NCBI RefSeq assembly: GCF_030814435.1 | Contig: NZ_JAUSUW010000008.1 | Location: forward strand, 62,001-126,000 | Source: Peteryoungia aggregata LMG 23059 | GTDB lineage: Bacteria; Pseudomonadota; Alphaproteobacteria; Rhizobiales; Rhizobiaceae | DNA length: 64,000 bases | Reading direction: 5' to 3' | Shown here: piece by piece, positions 54,202-62,552 of the stretch | Layout: every line of letters starts with the position of its first letter | Position numbering within the stretch: the stretch's first letter is position 1 | Notes under the pieces: generated by a model | What the model was told of the DNA's origin: nothing | What the model saw: only the letters and a program-made list of their open reading frames with translations | Databases searched by the model: none | Made by a program: the position numbers and the translations under genes

Positions 54202-54840
54202 TCAGCCGAGAAGGTTGAGGCTTTGGCCAGCGGCAAAGGCTCCGTAGGCGAGACCGGCGAAGTAGACCAGCGTCAGCAGCACCATGAGATGTCCCACAGC
54301 CACCACGACACCATCCCGTTGCGAAATGCCTGTCGACAGCAGAAGAATGGCAACGCCCGGCAAGGTGTTCGAGAACGGGATGAAGCTGAGCGGCATCATC
54401 AAGAGCACGCCGGCGGCCGTCAGCACCAGGCCGTTGAACCGATTGACCACCGCGCCGGCGGTGAGCCCCGGAAGGCGCGGACGCACGTAGCGGTCGAATT
54501 TACGCAGGATTTTCAGGCCGCGTTCCAGCACCGGCACGAGCCGCGCCCGCTCGAGCTTCCGGTCAGCCACCTTTTCCGGCAGCCAGGGGAGGCGATTGAA
54601 GGTGATGGCGATGCCGATCAGCACGATCCCCGCCCCGAAGACGGTCGACACACCGGGAATGGAAACGGGAACGAGAAATGGCAGAGAGAGGAGACCACAC
54701 AGCAGCAACAGGCCGCTTTCGCCCATCCTTTCGAGAATCTGCCGCAAGGTGACATGTTCGTCGTACATCGAATCGATCACATCCTGCAGCACGGCACTCG
54801 TGCTCTTGTCGGTATCGCTGAAGCCGATCGTCGTTGTCAT
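54202..54840 (-). CDS. exoD: ExoD family membrane protein
   Basis: A 212-residue membrane protein matching rhizobial ExoD: LRQILERMGESGLLLLCGLL near residue 35, PFLVPVSIPGVSTVFGAGIV near 55, then KILRKFDRYVRPRLPGLTAG near 110 and a hydrophobic C-terminus. ExoD was found in Sinorhizobium meliloti, where mutants have altered exopolysaccharide and alkaline-stress sensitivity; the mechanism is unclear. The start is the ATG at 54840. It converges with the GGDEF-EAL gene and diverges from the DMT exporter. Confidence 0.88.
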   Translation of the reverse strand: MTTTIGFSDTDKSTSAVLQDVIDSMYDEHVTLRQILERMGESGLLLLCGLLSLPFLVPVSIPGVSTVFGAGIVLIGIAITFNRLPWLPEKVADRKLERARLVPVLERGLKILRKFDRYVRPRLPGLTAGAVVNRFNGLVLTAAGVLLMMPLSFIPFSNTLPGVAILLLSTGISQRDGVVVAVGHLMVLLTLVYFAGLAYGAFAAGQSLNLLG

Positions 54841-54985
54841 CAGGGCCGCTTTCGATTAACTGCCGGAAGGATGTCGCTGGGCGAAGCAATGTTACACATA
54901 GCCCCGAGTCGCAGATGAATGAGAAAGCCGGTCCGGTCAAGTCACGCCCGCACGGCGAGGCCAGCCTTGAGCCGCGAGACACGCC

Positions 54986-55927
54986 ATGACAGATCGAGCC
55001 AAAGCCTCTCCCGCCCCCGCCAACCGGCATACCGTCCATGCCAAGGGCCGCGAAAAGCTTATGGCCCATGCCGCAATGCTGCTCTTCGCCGCCCTGATCG
55101 CCGGTTCCTTCTCCTTTGGCGGGATGGCGGCACGCCACCTGGACGCCGGGCCGCTAACGCTCTGGCGCTACCTGATGACCGTCGTCGTCATGGGCCTGCT
55201 CACCTTCGGCATCCTTAGGGTACCCTTCCGGGCGCCCCAGCGCATCTGGCGGTTCGCTCTGCTCGGCGGCCTGATCGCCGTCTACATGCTGACGATGTTT
55301 GCGGCCCTCGAATTCACCAGCCCGGTACAGACCGGTGCGGTCTTCACCCTGATGCCGCTGATCAGCGCTGGCTTTGCCCTGGTCTTCATCGGACAGAAGA
55401 CCCGCCCCGACGTGTTGCTGGCACTGGTGATCGCCGCCCTGGGCGCGATCTGGGTTATCTTCAGGGCCGATATTGGCGCCATCCTCTCCTTCGACGTCGG
55501 TCGCGGAGAACTGATCTATTTCGTCGGCGTGATCTGCCACGGTGCCTATGTGCCGCTGATCCGCAAGTTCAACCAGGGCGAAAATCCGGTTGCCTTCGGC
55601 TTCTGGGTCGTCGTCTTCACGGTACCCTGGCTCTTGCCGACGGGCGCCGTACCGCTGGCAACCACGGATTTTGTCGCCCTGCCGGCGACTGTCTGGGCGA
55701 CGATCGCCTATCTTTCGATCGTCACCACGGCGCTCACCTTCATGCTGCTGCAATATGCCTCGATGCGCCTGCCCGCACCCAAGGTGCTCGGCTACGGCTA
55801 TCTGACGCCAACCTTCATCATTCTGCTGGAAGGCCTGCTTGGCCATGGCTGGGCGAGCCCAGCCGTTTTCGTCGGGGCGCTGGTAACCGCAGCCGGGCTG
55901 CTGGTCATGGGCCTGCTGCGAGACTGA
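54986..55927 (+). CDS. DMT superfamily exporter (EamA domains)
   Basis: A 313-residue inner-membrane transporter of ten predicted helices in two EamA repeats: AAMLLFAALIAGSFSFGGMA at about 30 and GELIYFVGVICHGAYVPLIR near 170. A 25-residue polar leader precedes the first helix if it starts at 54986; the ATG at 55061 is an alternative. The substrate is unknown. Its 3' end overlaps the end of rutR by 23 bp on the opposite strand, so the two genes converge. Confidence 0.87.
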   Translation: MTDRAKASPAPANRHTVHAKGREKLMAHAAMLLFAALIAGSFSFGGMAARHLDAGPLTLWRYLMTVVVMGLLTFGILRVPFRAPQRIWRFALLGGLIAVYMLTMFAALEFTSPVQTGAVFTLMPLISAGFALVFIGQKTRPDVLLALVIAALGAIWVIFRADIGAILSFDVGRGELIYFVGVICHGAYVPLIRKFNQGENPVAFGFWVVVFTVPWLLPTGAVPLATTDFVALPATVWATIAYLSIVTTALTFMLLQYASMRLPAPKVLGYGYLTPTFIILLEGLLGHGWASPAVFVGALVTAAGLLVMGLLRD

Positions 55928-56570
55928 GCGCTGGCTTCAGGATGAGGCCATTGACGAAGAGGCCTTCGAGAAAGGTTGCAGCCGCCTCGAACCGGTCTTC
56001 CTCTTCACGTTGAGACCCCAGAACCGAGCGAACCTGAACGTCGAAATCGGCATAGTGCTGCGTGGTAGACCAGATCGAGAAGATCATGTGGTGCGGATCG
56101 CAGGCGCGGATTTTGCCCGAGCTGATCCACGCCCGGATCACCTCTGCCTTCTCGTCCACGAGTTCCTTGAGCGGCCCTTCGAGCACCGTCGCGATATGCG
56201 GCGCCCCCTGCAGGATCTCGTTGGCGAAGAGCCGGCTTTCGCGAGGGAAATCCCGCGCCATCTCCAGTTTGCGCCTGATATAGGAGCGGATCTCTTCTTC
56301 CGGGTCGCCTTCCGCATCGAAGGCCTGCAATGGCTCGAGCCAGTTCTCCAGGACCCTGTCGATGAGCGCACGATGCATCGCTTCCTTGGTCCGGAAATAG
56401 TAGAGCAGATTGGGCTTGGACATGCCTGCGACCTCGGCGATCTGGTCGATCGTCGAGCCATGGAATCCCCGCTGCGAGAAGACCTCCAGCGCCGCCTCCA
56501 GGATGAGCTCCTCCTTCTCCCCCTGAATTCGCGTCCGCCTCTGGGTTTGCGCCGCTCTCGGTATCGCCAT
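55905..56570 (-). CDS. rutR: TetR family regulator RutR
   Basis: A 221-residue repressor/activator. The TetR HTH lies at residues about 18-65 (ILEAALEVFSQRGFHGSTID, then QIAEVAGMSKPNLLYYFRTK). The C-terminal ligand domain has the RutR hallmarks EIRSYIRRKLEMARDFPRES and LFANEILQGAPHI, then DPHHMIFSIWSTTQHYADFD. E. coli RutR senses uracil and thymine. The gene is divergent from the M20 hydrolase-hydA operon with 285 bp between, and a near-consensus RutR site lies in that gap. It therefore probably controls pyrimidine degradation here. Confidence 0.92.
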   Translation of the reverse strand: MAIPRAAQTQRRTRIQGEKEELILEAALEVFSQRGFHGSTIDQIAEVAGMSKPNLLYYFRTKEAMHRALIDRVLENWLEPLQAFDAEGDPEEEIRSYIRRKLEMARDFPRESRLFANEILQGAPHIATVLEGPLKELVDEKAEVIRAWISSGKIRACDPHHMIFSIWSTTQHYADFDVQVRSVLGSQREEEDRFEAAATFLEGLFVNGLILKPALSLAAGP

Positions 56571-56704
56571 CTTAGAGTTGTTCCCCGCCTAAGATACTGA
56601 AGTCACTCAAGAATATCCGCGCTCAAATTCTGTGCATCTGCACGGTTTTTTGTCGCAGATTTTTGCTGATTCCGTCTTGAGTGCCGTGATGGAAGTTGTA
56701 ATGT

Positions 56705-56720
56705 TTTACCAGTCGGTCAA
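56705..56720. promoter_or_regulatory. RutR-like operator upstream of the pyrimidine hydrolase operon
   Basis: TTTACC-AGTC-GGTCAA differs from the RutR consensus inverted repeat (TTGACC-N4-GGTCAA) at one base. It lies between rutR and the M20 hydrolase gene, about 135-150 bp from each start. Confidence 0.6.
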
Positions 56721-56855
56721 ATTATTGGACAGATGTCAAATAAAGGCAACTGCCGATACGACAGCGGAAAAAACAACACAAGCCGCTGCTGCTGACCCCG
56801 GGAACATGGGAATCGGGCGGAAGATCCGGTTCTTTAAAACAGGTGAGGATCTGCA

Positions 56856-58109
56856 ATGACGGCGCAACCCGGCAAAAACCTTCGCGTGAACGGCGATCGG
56901 CTGTGGGACATGCTCATGGACATGGCGAAGATTGGCCCCGGCGTGGCTGGCGGCAACAATCGCCAGACCCTGACCGACGAGGATGCCGAAGGCCGCCGCC
57001 TCTTCCAGCGCTGGTGCGAGGATGCGGGCCTCACCATGGGCGTCGACACCATGGGCAACATGTTCATGACCCGCGCCGGCACCGACCCGGACGCCCTGCC
57101 CGTCTATATCGGCTCCCATCTCGACACCCAGCCGACCGGCGGCAAATATGACGGCGTGCTCGGCGTGCTCGCCGGCCTTGAGGTTGTCAGGTCGATGAAC
57201 GATCTCAACATCAAGACCAGGCACCCAATCGTCGTCACCAACTGGACCAACGAGGAAGGCGCCCGCTTTGCGCCTGCCATGCTCGCCTCCGGCGTATTTG
57301 CCGGCATGCTGACCCAGGATTACGCCTATGCCCGCAAGGACATGGAGTGCAAGACATTCGGTGACGAGCTGAAGCGCATCGGCTGGGTCGGCGACGAAAC
57401 GGTCGGCGCCCGAAAGATGCACGCCTATTTCGAATATCATATCGAACAGGGCCCGATCCTCGAAGCCGAGGACAAGCAGATCGGCGTCGTCACCCACTGT
57501 CAGGGCCTCTGGTGGCTTGAATTCACGCTGACCGGCCGCGAAGCCCATACCGGCTCCACCCCGATGAACCTGCGCGTCAATGCCGGCCTCGCCATGGCCC
57601 GGATCATGGAAATGGTGCAAGGAGTCGCGATGAGCGAACAGCCGGGTGCCGTGGGCGGCGTCGGCCAGGTGAAATTCTCGCCCAATTCCCGCAACGTACT
57701 GCCCGGCGCAGTCGTCTTCACCGTCGACATCCGCACGCCCGAACAGGCAAAGCTCGACCGCATGCGCGCAACGATCGAGGCCAAGGCCGCCGAAATCTGT
57801 GCAGCGCTCGGCGTCGGCTGCGCGGTGGAAGCCGTCGGCCATTTCGATCCGGTGACCTTCGACCCGACACTCGTCGCCTCCGTCCGCAAGGCCGCCGAAG
57901 ACCTCGGTTATTCCCACATGAACATCATCTCCGGCGCCGGCCACGACGCCTGCTGGGCCGCCAAGGTCGCGCCCTCAACCATGATCATGTGCCCCTGCGT
58001 CGGCGGATTGAGCCATAACGAGGCGGAGGAGATTTCCAAGGAATGGGCGTCGGCCGGCTGCGACGTGCTGCTCAGGGCGGTGCTGGAGACGGCGGAGATT
58101 GTCGGGTAG
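56856..58109 (+). CDS. M20 family Zn-dependent amidohydrolase, probable beta-ureidopropionase
   Basis: A 417-residue metal enzyme of the N-carbamoyl amino acid hydrolase family (HyuC/AmaB/PydC-like). Metal-binding positions are present: His/Asp in YIGSHLDTQPTGGKYDGVLG near 88, Glu in TNWTNEEGARFAPAM near 133, His in YFEYHIEQGPILE near 195, and His in IISGAGHDACWAAKVAPST near 360. From its operon with dihydropyrimidinase it most likely releases beta-alanine, CO2 and ammonia from N-carbamoyl-beta-alanine; allantoate amidohydrolase-type substrates remain possible. A RutR-like box lies upstream. A mazEF-like pair separates it from hydA. Confidence 0.9.
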   Translation: MTAQPGKNLRVNGDRLWDMLMDMAKIGPGVAGGNNRQTLTDEDAEGRRLFQRWCEDAGLTMGVDTMGNMFMTRAGTDPDALPVYIGSHLDTQPTGGKYDGVLGVLAGLEVVRSMNDLNIKTRHPIVVTNWTNEEGARFAPAMLASGVFAGMLTQDYAYARKDMECKTFGDELKRIGWVGDETVGARKMHAYFEYHIEQGPILEAEDKQIGVVTHCQGLWWLEFTLTGREAHTGSTPMNLRVNAGLAMARIMEMVQGVAMSEQPGAVGGVGQVKFSPNSRNVLPGAVVFTVDIRTPEQAKLDRMRATIEAKAAEICAALGVGCAVEAVGHFDPVTFDPTLVASVRKAAEDLGYSHMNIISGAGHDACWAAKVAPSTMIMCPCVGGLSHNEAEEISKEWASAGCDVLLRAVLETAEIVG

Positions 58110-58147
58110 GATTGAGACTTGCGAGCGGTCCTAAACGGGAGCGAACC

Positions 58148-58360
58148 ATGGGACGACCGAGGGAATTGTCACCGGAAGAGCGCGCTGACCTGGTTAGGCG
58201 TGGTTATCGACCGATCGAGATATGGGTTCCTGATCTCGGCAACGAAACCATGCGGGCCCAACTCGACGAAGAGGCGCGGCGGATAGCAGAAGGTGACGAA
58301 CTGGACGACGTGACGGATTGGATCCATGCCGTCGGTCCGACCGACTGGGACAAACCGTGA
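58148..58360 (+). CDS. MazE-like antitoxin (DUF3018 family)
   Basis: A 70-residue protein of the DUF3018/MazE-type antitoxin family: RPRELSPEERADLVRRGYRP, then IEIWVPDLGNETMRAQLDEE and the acidic tail. It should neutralise the following MazF-like toxin and bind its own promoter. The ATG at 58148 follows GGGAGCGA. Its stop overlaps the toxin's GTG start (GTGA). It lies only 38 bp after the hydrolase stop, inside what is otherwise the pyrimidine catabolic operon. Confidence 0.85.
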   Translation: MGRPRELSPEERADLVRRGYRPIEIWVPDLGNETMRAQLDEEARRIAEGDELDDVTDWIHAVGPTDWDKP

Positions 58361-58740
58361 CACTCGCGCGAGGAGATATCGTGATTGCAGTCTTTCCGGG
58401 CGAATTGGGTAAGCCAAGACCGGCCGTTGTGCTTCAACGGGATGAGCTTGTCGGATTGTTCAGCACGATCCTTGCCTGCCCGATGACAACGCATCTGATC
58501 GACGCTCCGACGCTTCGTCCGATCATCGTCCCCAATCCAGACAACGGCCTGCAGGAAGTCTCTCAAATCATGGTGGAGAAGCTTTCGCCCTTAAGAACGG
58601 ATGTGATCCGGCAGCGGATTGGTCGACTGTCAAACGACGAGCTGAAGCGTCTCGAAACAGCTCTGATCCACATAACAGGCCTCGATCTGGCCAGCGGCCC
58701 AAGAAACGAAGTCGAACACGGAGGGAAACAGCAGTCATGA
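58357..58740 (+). CDS. MazF/PemK-like toxin (endoribonuclease)
   Basis: A 127-residue PemK/MazF fold protein: LARGDIVIAVFPGELGKPRP with the typical GDI and KxRPAVVLQ opening, STILACPMTTHL near 48, then IMVEKLSPLRTDVIRQRIGR and LSNDELKRLETAL. MazF toxins cut mRNA at short sequences. The start is the GTG at 58357, overlapping the antitoxin stop. The toxin stop overlaps the hydA start (ATGA at 58737), so the toxin is also translationally linked to a catabolic enzyme, which is odd. Confidence 0.87.
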   Translation: MTLARGDIVIAVFPGELGKPRPAVVLQRDELVGLFSTILACPMTTHLIDAPTLRPIIVPNPDNGLQEVSQIMVEKLSPLRTDVIRQRIGRLSNDELKRLETALIHITGLDLASGPRNEVEHGGKQQS

Positions 58741-60194
58741 CCACCACAGTCATCAAAGGCGGCACCATCGTCACCGCCGATCTGACCTACAAAGCCGACG
58801 TCAAGATCGAGGGCGGCGTGATCGTCGAGATCGGGCCAAACCTCTCCGGCGACACAGTGCTGGATGCAGCGGGCTGTTACGTCATGCCTGGTGGTATCGA
58901 TCCGCATGTGCATCTCGAAATGCCCTTCATGGGCACCTACTCCGCCGACGACTTTGAAAGCGGCACCCGAGCAGGGCTATCAGGCGGCACGACCATGGTT
59001 GTCGATTTCTGCCTGCCCGGCCCCGATCAGTCGCTGCTCGAAGCCCTGCAAATGTGGGACAACAAGACTTCCCGCGCCACGGCGGACTATTCCTTCCACA
59101 TGGCGATCACCGGCTGGAACGAACGCGTCTTCGACGAGATGAAGACCGTTGTGCAGGACAGGGGCATCAACACCTTCAAGCACTTCATGGCCTACAAGGG
59201 CGCGCTGATGGTGAACGACGATGAGATGTTCGCCTCCTTCCAGCGCTGCGCCGAACTCGGCGCGCTGCCGATGGTGCATGCCGAAAACGGCGACGTCGTC
59301 GCTTCGATGACGGCCAAGCTGCTCGCCGAAGGCAATAACGGCCCGGAAGCCCATGCCTATTCCCGTCCGCCGGAAGTCGAGGGCGAAGCGACCAACCGCG
59401 CGATCATGCTGGCCGATATGGCCGGTGTTCCGCTCTATGTCGTGCACACCTCCTGCGAACAGGCCCATGAAGCCATCCGCCGCGCCCGTCAGAAGGGCAT
59501 GCGCGTCTATGGCGAACCGCTGATCCAGCACCTGACGCTCGACGAAACCGAATATTTCAACAAGGACTGGGACCATGCCGCCCGCCGCGTCATGTCGCCC
59601 CCGTTCCGCAACAAGCAGCACCAGGACAGTCTCTGGGCCGGCCTGCAGTCGGGCTCGCTCTCGGTCGTTGCCACCGACCACTGTGCCTTCACCAGCGAGC
59701 AGAAGCGCTTCGGCGTCGGCAACTTCGCCAAGATCCCGAACGGCACCGGCGGGCTTGAGGACCGTATGCCGATGCTCTGGACTTATGGTGTCGCGACAGG
59801 CCGCCTGACGATGAACGAGTTCGTCGCCGTCACCTCGACCAATATCGCCAAGATCCTCAACATCTACCCGAAGAAGGGTGCCGTCCTCGTCGGCGCCGAT
59901 GCCGACCTCGTGGTCTGGGATCCCAAGCGCTCCAAGACCATCTCCGCCAAGACCCAGCAATCCTCGATCGACTACAATGTCTTCGAAGGCAAGGAAGTGA
60001 CCGGCCTGCCGCGCTACACGCTGACCCGCGGATACGTGGCGATCGAAGAAAGCGCGGTGAAGACCCGCGAGGGCCACGGCAAGTTCGTCAAGCGCGAGCC
60101 CTACCCCGCCGTTTCCAAGGCGCTGTCGACCTGGAAAGACCTGGTCGCTCCGCGCAAGGTGGAACGATCAGGCATTCCGGCGACGGGGGTGTGA
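58737..60194 (+). CDS. hydA: dihydropyrimidinase / D-hydantoinase
   Basis: A 485-residue amidohydrolase that opens dihydrouracil and dihydrothymine to N-carbamoyl-beta-amino acids, the second step of reductive pyrimidine breakdown. Metal ligands are visible: GGIDPHVHLEMPF near 55-65 (HxH), the carboxylated Lys in NTFKHFMAYKGALM near 155, His in PMVHAENGDVVAS near 185, His in YVVHTSCEQAHEA near 240, and Asp in VVATDHCAFTSEQK near 315. The length is typical. Its ATG overlaps the MazF stop. It is the last gene of the RutR-controlled operon; palindromic repeats follow. Confidence 0.94.
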   Translation: MTTTVIKGGTIVTADLTYKADVKIEGGVIVEIGPNLSGDTVLDAAGCYVMPGGIDPHVHLEMPFMGTYSADDFESGTRAGLSGGTTMVVDFCLPGPDQSLLEALQMWDNKTSRATADYSFHMAITGWNERVFDEMKTVVQDRGINTFKHFMAYKGALMVNDDEMFASFQRCAELGALPMVHAENGDVVASMTAKLLAEGNNGPEAHAYSRPPEVEGEATNRAIMLADMAGVPLYVVHTSCEQAHEAIRRARQKGMRVYGEPLIQHLTLDETEYFNKDWDHAARRVMSPPFRNKQHQDSLWAGLQSGSLSVVATDHCAFTSEQKRFGVGNFAKIPNGTGGLEDRMPMLWTYGVATGRLTMNEFVAVTSTNIAKILNIYPKKGAVLVGADADLVVWDPKRSKTISAKTQQSSIDYNVFEGKEVTGLPRYTLTRGYVAIEESAVKTREGHGKFVKREPYPAVSKALSTWKDLVAPRKVERSGIPATGV

Positions 60195-60220
60195 GCAGGT
60201 CGATGGCTTTGGCGCGCGGC

Positions 60221-60511
60221 GTTACCCCCCTCTGTCACTTCGTGACATCTCCCCCACAAGGGGGGAGATCAGTCGCCGTGTGCTGGGGCCACACCTCCCC
60301 CTTGAGGGGGGAGGTCGCCGCAAAGCGGCGGGTGGGGGTGAACCGGACGACGATTTCGACCTCAAGGGTTTACGCAGACGCTTTACACATCACCCCACCC
60401 CGGAGCTCCGCTCCGACCCTCCCCCTCAAGGGGAGGGTGAGGCTTCGGCGCCTGCCCCAACCGCTCTCCCCCCTTGTGGGGGAGATGCCCGGCAGGGCAG
60501 AGGGGGGTAAC
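60221..60511. repeat. composite palindromic intergenic element (RIME-like)
   Basis: The outer ends are inverted copies of each other: about 60221-60270 and 60463-60511 share GTTACCCCCCTCTG and CATCTCCCCCACAAGGGGGG in opposite orientation. Between them (about 60292-60438) lies a second palindromic element that recurs directly at 62040-62187. Such nested GC palindromes are typical of rhizobial intergenic mosaic elements. No gene is seen in the 60195-60538 gap. Confidence 0.75.
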
Positions 60512-60538
60512 CCGTATGCCGACATTCGCGGCGAGGCA

Positions 60539-60952
60539 TCAAACCTCGACCAGCCCATCCAGTTCCGGCAGCAGCACAACGCTCTCCTGCTCGTTCGGGT
60601 CGGTACGCGCGATGATCGCCGTGCAGGGCGTGTTCGACAGGTTCGCCGGCAGATGCGGCACGCCGGCCGGAATGTAGAACAGCTCGCCCGCGTGAACCAC
60701 CACATGGTTCTCCAGCCGGTCGCCGTACCAGGTATGTGCCTGACCGGAGAGCATGTAGATCGCGGTTTCATGGCTCTCGTGCAGATGCGCCTTGGCCCGC
60801 GCGCCGGGCGGCATGGTCAGCACATGCATGCAGATGCCCTTGGCACCGACCGTTTCGGCGGCGATCCCTTCGAAATAGCTCAGCCCCTGCTTGCCCTCAT
60901 AGGTGTGGCCGGGCTTCACGATCCGGCAGGTGGGCTTTGCTGATGCGTCCAT
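60539..60952 (-). CDS. cupin domain protein
   Basis: A 137-residue single-domain cupin. The first metal motif is recognisable as AHLHESHETAIYMLSGQAHT near residue 55, and the second as HAGELFYIPAGVPHLPAN near 88. It should bind a divalent metal and may act on a small amide or pyrimidine-derived ring, or as a stress protein; the substrate is unknown. It lies between hydA and the importer genes but is on the opposite strand, divergent from the ABC ATPase gene by about 125 bp. Confidence 0.85.
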   Translation of the reverse strand: MDASAKPTCRIVKPGHTYEGKQGLSYFEGIAAETVGAKGICMHVLTMPPGARAKAHLHESHETAIYMLSGQAHTWYGDRLENHVVVHAGELFYIPAGVPHLPANLSNTPCTAIIARTDPNEQESVVLLPELDGLVEV

Positions 60953-61076
60953 TGTCCCGTCCTCTTCTTCCCGGCGGCAGGCCCGCCTCTCCCGGACCGC
61001 TGCTCCCGAGCGGCCGCATGTTCAAAGAATGCAAGAGGCAGGCTGCCTTTGCAACAAACCCGATTGGTCCCAGCGC

Positions 61077-61865
61077 ATGAATGCACCCTACTCGGTCGTC
61101 TCGGCCAAAAACCTGAGCCTCACCTTCGAGACCAATGACGGGCCTGTCCACGCCCTGTCCAACGTCAATCTGGAGGTGAAGAAGGGCGACTTCGTTTCCT
61201 TCATCGGCCCCTCCGGCTGCGGCAAGACAACCTTCCTGCGCGTTATCGCAGACCTTGAGAAACACACGGGCGGCGAGATCACCGTCAACGGCATGACACC
61301 GGAGAATGCCCGCAAGGCACGCTCCTATGGCTATGTCTTCCAGGCGGCTGCCCTCTATCCCTGGCGCACGATCGAGAACAACATCGCGCTCCCGCTCGAG
61401 ATCATGGGCTACAGTGCGGCGGAAAAGAAGAAGCGCATCGAACAGACGCTGGAACTGGTCAACCTCTCGGGCTTTGCCAAGAAATATCCCTGGCAGCTGT
61501 CAGGCGGCATGCAACAGCGCGCCTCGATTGCCCGCGCCCTCGCCTTCGACGCCGACCTTCTGCTGATGGACGAACCCTTCGGAGCCCTCGACGAAATCGT
61601 CCGCGACCACCTGAATTCCGAACTCCTGAAACTCTGGGACCGCACCAACAAGACGATCTGCTTCGTCACCCACTCGATCCCGGAAGCCGTCTACCTCTCC
61701 ACCAAGATCGTCGTCATGAGCCCGCGTCCGGGCCGCGTGACCGACATCATCGAGTCGACGCTGCCGAAGGAACGCCCGCTCGACATCCGCGAGACGCCGG
61801 AGTTCCTGGAGATCGCGCACCGGGTGCGCGAGGGTCTGAAGGCGGGGCATTCTTATGAGGAATAG
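61077..61865 (+). CDS. ABC transporter ATPase, NrtD/SsuB/TauB type
   Basis: A 262-residue import ATPase. Motifs are Walker A IGPSGCGKTTFLRVIADLEK near 45, Q-loop YVFQAAALYPWRT near 88, signature YPWQLSGGMQQRASIARALA near 140, Walker B LLLMDEPFGALDEIV near 163 and the switch His in CFVTHSIPEAVYL near 200. It pairs with the NrtB/SsuC-like permeases at 62552 and 63436. Next to pyrimidine catabolic genes it may take up pyrimidines, hydantoins or a related compound; this is inference. The start is the ATG at 61077, the first in-frame codon of the conserved domain. Confidence 0.93.
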   Translation: MNAPYSVVSAKNLSLTFETNDGPVHALSNVNLEVKKGDFVSFIGPSGCGKTTFLRVIADLEKHTGGEITVNGMTPENARKARSYGYVFQAAALYPWRTIENNIALPLEIMGYSAAEKKKRIEQTLELVNLSGFAKKYPWQLSGGMQQRASIARALAFDADLLLMDEPFGALDEIVRDHLNSELLKLWDRTNKTICFVTHSIPEAVYLSTKIVVMSPRPGRVTDIIESTLPKERPLDIRETPEFLEIAHRVREGLKAGHSYEE

Positions 61866-61883
61866 TGTGGTGCTTGTGGGAAA

Positions 61884-62001
61884 GATGCCCCTCACCCTGA
61901 CCCTCACCCCGCAGGCGGGGAGAGGGGACGGCAAGCGCGATGCCGCACGTCCCTTCTCCCCGTTGCAACGGGGAGAAGGTGCCGGTAGGCGGATGAGGGG
62001 C
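61884..62001. repeat. palindromic intergenic element, second type
   Basis: A GC-rich repeat with several hairpins: GATGCCCCTCACCC at the left is mirrored by GATGAGGGGC at the right, and TCTCCCCGTTGCAACGGGGAGA forms a perfect internal hairpin. It lies between the ABC ATPase gene and the SMR-like gene. Confidence 0.65.
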
Positions 62002-62039
62002 AAGGTGATCAGCGTCATGGACAGCGGCCACGCGCTCCC

Positions 62040-62187
62040 CACCTCCCCCTTGAGGGGGGAGCTCGACGCGAAGCGGCGGGTGGGGGTGATCCGGGCGACG
62101 AGTTCAATGTTATTGGGACACGCAGGCGTCCAGCACATCACCCCACCCCGGAGCTTCGCTCCGACCCTCCCCCTCAAGGGGAGGGTG
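62040..62187. repeat. second copy of the RIME-like palindromic element
   Basis: It aligns over its full length with about 60292-60438, sharing ACCTCCCCCTTGAGGGGGGA, AAGCGGCGGGTGGGGGTGA, CATCACCCCACCCCGGAGCT and CCTCCCCCTCAAGGGGAGGG. The central 40-50 bases differ. It fills most of the gap before the SMR-like gene. Confidence 0.75.
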
Positions 62188-62216
62188 TCGACCGCTGCGG
62201 AAGGACGGATCACCCC

Positions 62217-62552
62217 ATGAATCCCACCTTCCTCCTCTGGCTCGGTGCCGCAATGGCGACCTTCCTCGGTGCCGCAACCGTCTCCAGGGCCTATGTCGAC
62301 AACGGCAAGCTCTGGGTGCTCTTGGCCTCGCTCGCCCTCTACTGTGTCGGCAATCTGATGATGGTGAAGCTGATGCGTGAGGGGGGCTTGGGTCTGGCCA
62401 TCTCCGCCTCGGCAATCGCCCAGCTGGTCCTCGTCAATGTCATTGCCTTCTTCCTCTTCGGCGAACGCCTGAGCGCCGTTCAAACGGCGGGCGTGGCACT
62501 CGGCGTCGTGTCCATGGCCCTCATGCTCTATCCCGCGAAAGGAGGTGCCTGA
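62217..62552 (+). CDS. small four-helix DMT/SMR-like membrane protein
   Basis: A 111-residue protein with four hydrophobic segments, the size of a small multidrug resistance subunit: FLLWLGAAMATFLGAATVSR, LWVLLASLALYCVGNLMMV, LAISASAIAQLVLVNVIAFF and AGVALGVVSMALMLYP. The LFGERLSAVQTAGVALG turn is typical of the DMT superfamily. It presumably works as a dimer. It sits inside the ABC importer operon, sharing one base with the first permease gene, which suggests a role in handling the same compound. AAAGGAGG at its end serves the permease. Confidence 0.8.
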   Translation: MNPTFLLWLGAAMATFLGAATVSRAYVDNGKLWVLLASLALYCVGNLMMVKLMREGGLGLAISASAIAQLVLVNVIAFFLFGERLSAVQTAGVALGVVSMALMLYPAKGGA

